Positions 1 to 5,123 of a stretch of DNA of 5,576 nucleotides are shown in pieces. This DNA is from an uncultured Oscillospiraceae bacterium (lineage in GTDB: Bacteria > Bacillota > Clostridia > Oscillospirales > Oscillospiraceae). Position 1 is the first letter of the stretch. Every line of letters begins with the position of its first letter. The position numbers were made by a program, and so were the translations under genes. The stretch is taken from NCBI GenBank assembly GCA_905205085.1, contig CAJLCG010000123.1, positions 1 to 5,576 on the forward strand. Direction: 5' to 3'. The notes beneath the pieces were generated by a model. That model was not told the origin of the DNA, did not search any database, and saw nothing but the letters and a program-made list of their open reading frames with translations.

Positions 1-142
1 GTTCAAGATGGAGGCCGCCAGCGAGGTGGGCGTCAACCTGAAGCAGGGCTACAACGGCGACCTGACCAGCAAGCAGGCCGGCTCTGTGGGCGGCCAGATG
101 GTCAAGAAGATGATCGAGTCCTATGAGAACGGCATGAAGTAA
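1..142 (+). CDS. Small acid-soluble spore protein, alpha/beta type (5'-partial)
   Basis: The first complete codon is at base 2 and the frame runs to TAA at 140-142, giving 46 residues; the start lies outside the window. The visible protein has the two alpha/beta SASP signatures: MEAASEVGVNL near its start, which holds the germination-protease cleavage context (cut expected after the Glu), and the C-terminal block GSVGGQMVKKMIESYE. Members of this family coat DNA in the dormant spore core, protect it from UV and chemical damage, and are degraded by the GPR protease at germination to supply amino acids. Family members are about 60-75 residues, so probably only 15-25 are missing. Expression would be expected from a forespore sigma factor, but the promoter is not in view. 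Identification is confident; which paralogue it is cannot be told. Confidence 0.9.
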   Translation, partial: FKMEAASEVGVNLKQGYNGDLTSKQAGSVGGQMVKKMIESYENGMK

Positions 143-161
143 GAACCTCCACCCTGGAATA

Positions 162-200
162 AAGGGGCGGGACGCAAGTCCCGCCCCTTATTCTATTTTG
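162..200 (+). terminator. Rho-independent terminator after the spore protein gene
   Basis: A perfect GC-rich stem (164-173 with 178-187, extended by two A-T pairs to 162-189) closes on a GCAA tetraloop of GNRA type and is followed by the T-rich stretch TTATTCTATTTT. It lies 19 bases after the spore protein stop codon and isolates that gene from the cupin gene. Confidence 0.93.
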
Positions 201-206
201 TTCAAA

Positions 207-235
207 TTGACAAGGAACATCCCATATGCTATAAC
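207..235 (+). promoter_or_regulatory. Sigma-A-type promoter with extended -10 for the cupin gene
   Basis: A consensus -35 TTGACA (207-212), a 17-base spacer and TATAAC as -10 (230-235) are visible. TGC stands directly before the -10 (227-229), which makes it an extended -10 element. The transcript would start near 241-243, leaving a leader of about 50 bases ahead of the cupin ribosome site. It lies just past the upstream terminator, as expected for a new transcription unit. Confidence 0.85.
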
Positions 236-294
236 GATAGTTGCATGTACCGTCATATTTTTTCTTCTTTCAGGATAATTAAGGAGGTCACCCC

Positions 295-693
295 ATGTAT
301 TTTAAGTACGATGAATCCCGGGGGATTCAGGTGGACAAGCCCTTCCGCCGGATGATGATGCCCTACATGATGCCCGACACCGCGTCCTGTCCCATCAATT
401 TTTCCGTCCACCTCACCCAGTGGGAGCCCGGCTCCCAGGTGGATGAGCACGCCCATCCCGACGCCATGGAGGTCATGTACTGCATCTCCGGCCACGGCGT
501 GGCCTCGGTGGGGGATGAGACCTATGAGTTCTGCAAAAACAGCATGATCGCCGCCGCCCCCGGCGAGCTGCACTGCATCAAAAACACCGGCGACGAGCTG
601 CTCCAGGCCGTGTGTATCTTCTCTCCGCCCGTCACCGGGGAAGAGCTGCGCCGCCGCGCCCAGGATGCTGTGGACGCTGCCCAGGAGCCCTGA
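295..693 (+). CDS. Small single-domain cupin protein
   Basis: This is a 132-residue protein with one conserved beta-barrel cupin domain covering about residues 35-112. Cupin motif 1 matches exactly: G46, H52, H54, E59 and G66 at the G-x5-H-x-H-x4-E-x6-G spacing. Motif 2 is recognisable by G90, H93 and N97, with the usual proline shifted by one (A88-P89). H52, H54, E59 and H93 would form the metal site. No signal peptide or membrane segment is seen, so it should be cytoplasmic. The start is set by AAGGAGGT (281-288), six bases before the ATG. It has its own promoter and seems monocistronic. Small cupins of this kind include sugar isomerases, dioxygenases and ligand sensors; nothing here allows a substrate to be named. 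The C-terminal 20 residues are a charged helix-like tail. Confidence 0.88.
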   Translation: MYFKYDESRGIQVDKPFRRMMMPYMMPDTASCPINFSVHLTQWEPGSQVDEHAHPDAMEVMYCISGHGVASVGDETYEFCKNSMIAAAPGELHCIKNTGDELLQAVCIFSPPVTGEELRRRAQDAVDAAQEP

Positions 694-715
694 CCGCATT
701 TTTAGCCGAATCATA

Positions 716-745
716 CAAAAGTACTTTTGCTTTTTTATGCAAAAG
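716..745 (+). terminator. Possible weak terminator / AT-rich palindrome after the cupin gene
   Basis: A perfect 14-base palindrome, CAAAAGTACTTTTG (716-729), begins 23 bases after the cupin stop and is followed by C and six T residues (731-736). An alternative hairpin pairs CTTTTGC (724-730) with GCAAAAG (739-745). The stem is short and AT-rich, so termination would be inefficient; the position and T-run are what support the call. Confidence 0.45.
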
Positions 746-776
746 AGAAAAAGCCAGTGGGCAGAGCAAGTTCCTC

Positions 777-805
777 TTTACAACATTACATTAGCGTGCT
801 AAAAT
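777..805 (+). promoter_or_regulatory. Sigma-A-type promoter for the ABC importer operon
   Basis: TTTACA (777-782, one mismatch to TTGACA) lies 17 bases from TAAAAT (800-805), which is preceded by TGC (797-799) as an extended -10. Transcription would start near 811-813, giving a leader of about 54 bases. A small hairpin (GAGGG 817-821 with CCCTC 826-830) sits in that leader. The promoter also rules out translation from the in-frame ATG at 806, which lies upstream of the expected transcript start. Confidence 0.8.
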
Positions 806-865
806 GTGAAAGCAACGAGGGGTCTCCCTCTCTTTCTCAATTCAATGTTTGGGAGGATACATACC

Positions 866-1717
866 ATGAAAAAGTTTTTGTCTCTTGCTCTGGCCCTGAC
901 CCTGTGCGCCAGCCTGGCTGCCTGCTCCAGCGGCGGTAATACCTCCGGCAGCAAGTCCGGCTCTGACAATACCAGCGGTTCCGGCTCTGGCAGCTCCAGC
1001 CAGACCCAGACCAGCGATATGCAGTATGTAAAGGACAAGGGCACCCTGGTGGTTGGTATCACCGAGTTTGAGCCCATGGACTATCAGGACGCCGACGGCA
1101 ACTGGATCGGCTTTGATGCCGACATGGCCGCCGCCTTCGCCGAGTATCTGGGCGTAGAGGTGGAGTTCCAGGTCATCGACTGGGACAGCAAGATCATGGA
1201 GCTGGACGGCAAGACCATTGACGTGGCCTGGAACGGCATGACCCTCACCGAGGACGTAAAGGCCGCCATGGAGTGCTCCAACCCCTACTTCAACAACGCT
1301 CAGGTGGTTATTGTCCCCGCTGACAAGGCCGCCGATTACCAGACCGTGGAGAGCGTGCAGGATCTGGCCTTCTCCGTGGAGGTAGGCTCCGCCGGTAAGG
1401 AGCAGGCCGACGCCTACGGCTTTAACTACACCGAGGCCGCCGACCAGGCCACCGCGCTGCTGGAGGTCTCCTCCGGCACCGCCGACGCCGCCATCATCGA
1501 CTACCTGATGTCCGTGGCCATGACCGGCGAGGGCACCAGCTACGCCGACCTCACCTCCACCGTCAGCCTGAACGAGGAGCAGTACGGCGTGGGCTTCCGC
1601 AAGGGTTCCGACCTGGCCGAGGAGCTTAACAAGTTCTTTGCTGAGAAGTACGCCGACGGCACCATGAAGGAGATCGCCGACAAGTACGGCATCGCCGACA
1701 AGCTGGTGGCGCAGTAA
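866..1717 (+). CDS. Amino-acid-type ABC transporter substrate-binding lipoprotein
   Basis: This 283-residue protein is the extracellular receptor of the importer encoded with the next two genes. Residues 1-20 are a lipoprotein signal: K2-K3, a hydrophobic core and lipobox LAAC with C20 as the lipidated residue. A Ser/Gly-rich linker (21-50) tethers the binding domain. Residues about 55-277 form a family 3 solute-binding domain (SBP_bac_3), with the signature region GFDADMAAAFAEYLG (82-96), a T-L-T-E segment (126-129) and D212 in DAAIID, where the family has its amino-group-binding Asp. The position of the carboxylate-binding Arg (TDERKK in GlnH) is V131 here, so the ligand may differ from a standard polar amino acid. 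The start is fixed by GGGAGGA (851-857) and by the signal peptide; an in-frame ATG 60 bases upstream is not used. Specificity cannot be assigned. Confidence 0.92.
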   Translation: MKKFLSLALALTLCASLAACSSGGNTSGSKSGSDNTSGSGSGSSSQTQTSDMQYVKDKGTLVVGITEFEPMDYQDADGNWIGFDADMAAAFAEYLGVEVEFQVIDWDSKIMELDGKTIDVAWNGMTLTEDVKAAMECSNPYFNNAQVVIVPADKAADYQTVESVQDLAFSVEVGSAGKEQADAYGFNYTEAADQATALLEVSSGTADAAIIDYLMSVAMTGEGTSYADLTSTVSLNEEQYGVGFRKGSDLAEELNKFFAEKYADGTMKEIADKYGIADKLVAQ

Positions 1718-1744
1718 TCAAACAAAACACAAGCATATCGTCCC

Positions 1745-1777
1745 AAGGCAGAGGGCGTTTTCGCCCTCTGCTTTTGG
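1745..1777 (+). terminator. Intercistronic hairpin, probable partial terminator
   Basis: A perfect 10-bp stem (1748-1757 with 1762-1771) closes on TTTT and extends by three more pairs including one G-T. Only four T residues follow before GG, so it should terminate partly. It sits between the binding-protein stop and the permease start, with no convincing new promoter after it. The likely effect is to keep the binding protein in excess over permease and ATPase and to protect the upstream mRNA end, an arrangement common in ABC import operons. Confidence 0.75.
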
Positions 1778-1823
1778 ACTGTAATCGGCCTTGGGCCAGA
1801 ATGATACATAAGGTGGAATGACC

Positions 1824-2492
1824 ATGTTTCTTACCGTCATCGGAGCGCTGAACGAGGGCTTTCTTCAGACGCTGAAGCTGTTTTTTGTCACCCTCGTGGG
1901 CGCCCTGCCCCTGGGCCTGATCGTTTCTTTTGGCTCGATGAGCCGCTTTACCCCCCTGCGCTGGCTCACCCGCACCGTGGTCTGGATCATCCGGGGAACT
2001 CCCCTCATGCTCCAGCTCATTATTATCTTCTACATCCCCGGCAAGGTCCTGGACGCCAGTCCCTGGCCCAGCGGGGAGGCGGGGCGGTTTATGGCCTGCG
2101 CCGTGGCCTTTATCATCAACTACGCGTTCTACTTCTCCGAAATCTTCCGGGGCGGCATCCAGGGCGTGCCCAAGGGCCAGCAGGAGGCCGGTCAGGTGCT
2201 GGGCATGACCAAGCGCCAGATTTTCTTCCATGTTACCCTGCTGCAGATGATCAAGCGCATCGTGCCCCCCATGTCCAACGAGATCATCACCCTGGTGAAG
2301 GACACCTCCATCGCCCGCATCATCTCCCTGCAGGAGATCATCTGGGCTGGCTACGCCTTCCTGAAGACCTCCCATGGCTACTCCGGCCTGCTGTGGCCCC
2401 TGTTCTTCACCGGCGTGTACTACCTGGCCTTTAACGGCCTGCTCACCCTGCTGTTTGGCTGGGTGGAGAAAAAGCTGAACTACTTTGGTTAA
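1824..2492 (+). CDS. Amino-acid-type ABC transporter permease
   Basis: This 222-residue integral membrane protein forms the import channel, probably as a homodimer because the operon has a single permease gene. Hydrophobic segments lie at about 13-36, 52-72, 89-104 and 187-211, with a less hydrophobic stretch near 163-180, fitting the five-helix HisMQ-type permease. RGTPLMLQL (57-65) is the conserved cytoplasmic-loop block of this family. The EAA coupling motif that docks on the ATPase covers about 120-140 and reads EAG-x3-GM, with Leu at the place of the usual Pro in the final I-x-LP part. The ATG at 1824 is preferred over the one at 1818, because AAGGTGG (1810-1816) is seven bases from the former and only one from the latter. 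It is followed at 13 bases by the ATPase start, with the stop inside the next ribosome site. Confidence 0.92.
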   Translation: MFLTVIGALNEGFLQTLKLFFVTLVGALPLGLIVSFGSMSRFTPLRWLTRTVVWIIRGTPLMLQLIIIFYIPGKVLDASPWPSGEAGRFMACAVAFIINYAFYFSEIFRGGIQGVPKGQQEAGQVLGMTKRQIFFHVTLLQMIKRIVPPMSNEIITLVKDTSIARIISLQEIIWAGYAFLKTSHGYSGLLWPLFFTGVYYLAFNGLLTLLFGWVEKKLNYFG

Positions 2493-2505
2493 AGGAGGCG
2501 TAGAA

Positions 2506-3291
2506 ATGTCTATCTTAGAGGTACGAAACATTGAAAAGCATTTCGGCGCCACCCGGGTGCTGGAGGATATCAGCTTCTCCCTGGAGAAGGGCCAGGCTCT
2601 GGCCATCATCGGCTCCTCGGGCAGCGGCAAAACCACCCTGCTGCGCTGCCTCAACTTCCTGGAGACCCCCAACCACGGCTCCATCGCCGTCAACGGCAAT
2701 GTGATTTTTGACGCCAACGACCCCATTACCCAGCGGGAAGCCGAGGTGCGGAAGAAGCGCCTCCACTTTGGTCTGGTGTTCCAGTCCTTTAACCTCTTCC
2801 CCCAGTACACGGCGCTGAAAAACGTCACCCTGGCCAAGGAGCTTTTGAGCCAGGAGCTGCCCGAGTATAAGCAGAATAAGAAGGCCATTCTGGAGGAGAT
2901 CCAGGCCGAGGGCCGGGAGCTGCTGGCCAAGATGGGCCTTTCGGAGCGTGCCGACCACTACCCCAGCCAGCTCTCCGGCGGCCAGCAGCAGCGTGTGGCC
3001 ATCGCCCGGGCTCTGGCGCTCAAGCCCGACATTCTGTGCTTTGACGAGCCCACCTCCGCCCTGGACCCGGAGCTCACCGGGGAAGTGTTGAAGGTCATCC
3101 GCTCTCTGGCGGAACAAAAGACCACCATGATCATCGTCACCCACGAGATGGCCTTTGCCCGGGACGTGGCCGATGAGGTCATCTTTATGGACGGGGGCGT
3201 CATCGTGGAGAAGGGACCGGCCCGGCAGGTCATCGAGCATCCCCAGGAGGAGCGCACCCGCCAGTTCCTGTCCCGCTACGCCGAGAATTAA
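2506..3291 (+). CDS. Amino-acid-type ABC transporter ATP-binding protein
   Basis: This 261-residue cytoplasmic ATPase powers the importer. All ABC motifs are present and intact: Walker A GSSGSGKT (36-43), Q-loop Q93, signature LSGGQQQR (156-163), Walker B ending in D180-E181, D-loop SALD (184-187) and switch H213. It resembles the GlnQ/HisP class but is some 20 residues longer than the usual 240, mainly from a charged helical insertion at about 114-135 and a longer loop at 68-84. The start is set by AAAGGAGG (2491-2498), seven bases before the ATG; an in-frame TTG at 2485 lies inside the permease gene and upstream of the ribosome site. The ribosome site overlaps the permease stop, so translation of the two genes is probably coupled. 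It is the last gene of the transporter set. Confidence 0.95.
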   Translation: MSILEVRNIEKHFGATRVLEDISFSLEKGQALAIIGSSGSGKTTLLRCLNFLETPNHGSIAVNGNVIFDANDPITQREAEVRKKRLHFGLVFQSFNLFPQYTALKNVTLAKELLSQELPEYKQNKKAILEEIQAEGRELLAKMGLSERADHYPSQLSGGQQQRVAIARALALKPDILCFDEPTSALDPELTGEVLKVIRSLAEQKTTMIIVTHEMAFARDVADEVIFMDGGVIVEKGPARQVIEHPQEERTRQFLSRYAEN

Positions 3292-3303
3292 CCGCTTTCT
3301 TGA

Positions 3304-3360
3304 CCTACTTTTTTCGAGAAAAAAGTAGGCAAAAAAGCTTTCTGCGAAACTTCGTTTCGC
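3304..3360 (+). other. Two adjacent hairpins in the gap before the amidohydrolase gene
   Basis: The first is a perfect inverted repeat, CCTACTTTTTTC (3304-3315) with GAAAAAAGTAGG (3318-3329), giving an 11-bp stem on a CGAG loop. The second pairs GCGAAAC (3344-3350) with GTTTCGC (3354-3360). Neither is followed by a T-run on the + strand, so neither looks like a simple terminator. They occupy the first half of the 156-base gap between ATPase and amidohydrolase. Confidence 0.7.
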
Positions 3361-3383
3361 TTCTGGTCGGAAACAACATTTTT

Positions 3384-3428
3384 GTGGGAGTGACCTGATC
3401 CGTCGCTCCCACTTTCTCTATATTCTTT
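3384..3428 (+). terminator. Terminator-like hairpin just ahead of the amidohydrolase gene
   Basis: GTGGGAGTGAC (3384-3394) pairs with GTCGCTCCCAC (3402-3412) over 11 positions with one G-T, on a 7-base loop, followed by the T-rich TTTCTCTATATTCTTT. It could end the transporter transcript. Only about 20 bases separate it from the next ribosome site (3435-3441), which leaves no room for a promoter in between, so it may instead act as an attenuator in the leader of the amidohydrolase. Confidence 0.6.
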
Positions 3429-3447
3429 AAAAAATGGAGGGTTTCTC

Positions 3448-5034
3448 ATGCGCAGACTTTGGTATCACGGCAAGGTGGACACCATGGTCCCCGGCCAAAC
3501 CCGGCAGCAGGCCATCGGCATGGAGGACGGCACCATCGTCTTTGTTGGCAGCGACCGGGACGCCCTGGCCCTCCCCTGGGACGAGAAAATCGACCTGGAG
3601 GGACGGCAGGTGCTCCCCGGCTTTACCGATACCCACATGCACCTGCTCCTCTACGCCCTCTTCCGGGACAGCCTGCCCCTGGTGGGCGTACCCTCCATTG
3701 AGGCAATGATTGAGCGGGGGAAGGCGAAGCTGGCCGGGACGGGGGCCTCCTACCTGCTGGGCATGGGCTGGAACCAGGAGACCCTGGCCGAGGGCCGTAT
3801 GCCCACCCGGACCGACCTGGACCAGATTTCCCGGGAAATACCCGTCTGCCTGCTGCGGGTGTGCGGTCACATCGCCGCCTGCAACACCCCCATGCTGGAG
3901 CGGCTGAACACCCTCACCGGGGTGGAGGACTCGGTCCTGGAGAAGATAGACTTCGACCAGGGTCTGCTGCGGGAGGAGGCCATGCGCCTGTACATGCAGG
4001 TGGTTCCGCCCCTCTCAGACGAGGAGGTCAAAGGCCTCGTCCGCAGGGGCCAGGCCGACGCCAACGCCAAGGGCCTTACCTGCGTCCACTCCGATGACCT
4101 CCAGGTGCTGCCCGGCATGGACCCGGTGCGCCTGGTGCGCTTGTTCCGGGAGATGGAGCAGGACGGGGAGCTGACGCTGCGGGTATATGAGCAGTGCCTC
4201 CTCTCTCCGTCGGATTTTGAGCGCTTTCTGCCTTTCCGATCAGACCCCCAGGACCGGGAAAGTCTCTTCCGCACCGGACCTCGGAAGCTTCTCCAGGACG
4301 GCTCCCTGGGGGCCCGCACCGCCCTGCTGCGAGAGGGGTATGCGGATGACCCAAATTGGAAGGGCATGGCCATTTACCGCCCGGAGGAGCTGGAGTCCCT
4401 CATTGAGGCCGCCCACCGGGCGCGGATGGACGTGGCCGTCCATACCATTGGCGACGGGGCCCTGGAGCAGCTGTGCCAGGCGGTGGAGGCCGTCCAGGCC
4501 CGGGACCCCTGGCCCCAGGCCCGCCACGGTGCGGTCCACGCCCAGATCACCGACCCCGCCCTGCTCCGCCGGATGAAGGCCCTGGGCCTCCAGGCCTACA
4601 TCCAGCCCATCTTCATTGAGGCGGACATGTGTATCATCACCCAGCGAGTAGGGGAGAAGCGGGCCAAGGACTGCTACAACTGGCGCTCCATGCTGGAGAT
4701 GGGGATTCCGGTCAGCGGCGGCTCCGATTGCCCCGTGGAGCCCTTTGACGTGCTGGACAACCTCCGCGCCGCCGTTACCCGCCAGGACCGGGCCGGGGAG
4801 CGCACCTACCTGCCCCAGCAGGCTCTCTCCCTGGAGGAGGGGCTGAGCCTGTTTACCTCCCGGGCGGCCTGGGCCAGCCGGGACGAGAACGTCCGTGGGC
4901 AGCTGCGGCCCGGCATGCAGGGGGATCTGGTAATCCTGGATGGGGATTTGTTTGCGGTTTCTCCCCAGGAGCTGCCGAAGGTTCCTGTTTTTGAGACGGT
5001 TTTGGCGGGAAAGACTGTTTTTACGCAGGAATAA
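3448..5034 (+). CDS. Amidohydrolase family 3 protein (YtcJ-like metal-dependent hydrolase)
   Basis: This 528-residue protein matches the usual length of YtcJ/NfdA-type amidohydrolases, which hydrolyse C-N bonds in amides such as N-substituted formamides. Residues 1-56 and about 475-528 form the composite beta domain and the rest a TIM barrel. Metal-site features are in order: H63-x-H65 in GFTDTHMH, K280 just before DGSLGARTA (284-292), H332 in VHTIGD, H364 in VHAQ and D427 in GSDCPVEP. The C-terminal GDLVILDGDLF block is typical. No signal peptide is seen, so it should be cytoplasmic. TGGAGGG (3435-3441), six bases before the ATG, fixes the start. It follows the importer after a gap with three hairpins, so it may be co-transcribed or separately controlled. 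The true substrate cannot be read from the sequence; many family members remain uncharacterised. Confidence 0.92.
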   Translation: MRRLWYHGKVDTMVPGQTRQQAIGMEDGTIVFVGSDRDALALPWDEKIDLEGRQVLPGFTDTHMHLLLYALFRDSLPLVGVPSIEAMIERGKAKLAGTGASYLLGMGWNQETLAEGRMPTRTDLDQISREIPVCLLRVCGHIAACNTPMLERLNTLTGVEDSVLEKIDFDQGLLREEAMRLYMQVVPPLSDEEVKGLVRRGQADANAKGLTCVHSDDLQVLPGMDPVRLVRLFREMEQDGELTLRVYEQCLLSPSDFERFLPFRSDPQDRESLFRTGPRKLLQDGSLGARTALLREGYADDPNWKGMAIYRPEELESLIEAAHRARMDVAVHTIGDGALEQLCQAVEAVQARDPWPQARHGAVHAQITDPALLRRMKALGLQAYIQPIFIEADMCIITQRVGEKRAKDCYNWRSMLEMGIPVSGGSDCPVEPFDVLDNLRAAVTRQDRAGERTYLPQQALSLEEGLSLFTSRAAWASRDENVRGQLRPGMQGDLVILDGDLFAVSPQELPKVPVFETVLAGKTVFTQE

Positions 5035-5056
5035 TTAGATTTCATGGAAGAAGGTT

Positions 5057-5101
5057 CCGCCCTGCGGGGCGGGTTCCTTTCTGTGTCACCAGAAAGGAAC
5101 C
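5057..5101 (+). terminator. Tandem hairpins after the amidohydrolase, possible terminator
   Basis: CCGCCC (5057-5062) pairs with GGGCGG (5067-5072) on a TGCG loop, followed by a mixed GTTCCTTTCT tract. Immediately after, GGTTCCTTTCTG (5072-5083) pairs perfectly with CAGAAAGGAACC (5090-5101) on a 6-base loop, sharing one base with the first hairpin. The first lies 22 bases after the stop codon and may end the transcript, but its T-run is poor. The second has no T-run. Confidence 0.5.
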
Positions 5102-5123
5102 AAAGAGTGACTGGGGGATGCCT

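Noticed and set aside
806..865. Upstream in-frame ATG that would add 20 residues to the binding protein
   Set aside because: It abuts the -10 element and lies before the expected transcript start; the signal peptide and ribosome site support 866.
1774..1809. TTGGAC followed by a weak GATACAT as a promoter for the permease
   Set aside because: The -10 match and spacing are poor; read-through from the importer promoter explains expression.
1801..1821. Six-codon upstream frame (ATG ATA CAT AAG GTG GAA TGA) overlapping the permease start region
   Set aside because: It has no ribosome site and no conserved content; it appears by chance across the permease ribosome site.
2485..2505. In-frame TTG start for the ATPase within the permease end
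   Set aside because: The strong ribosome site at 2491-2498 is downstream of it and correctly spaced for the ATG at 2506.
1626..2930. A 434-codon open frame on the minus strand
   Set aside because: It lies antisense to three well-supported importer genes, has no recognisable domain, and is explained by the high third-position GC of the + strand genes.
3419..3424. TATATT as a possible -10 for the amidohydrolase
   Set aside because: No acceptable -35 lies 16-18 bases upstream, and it falls within the T-rich tail of the terminator-like hairpin.
4076..4539. Several open frames antisense to or shifted within the amidohydrolase gene
   Set aside because: They are shadows of a gene with clear family motifs along its full length.
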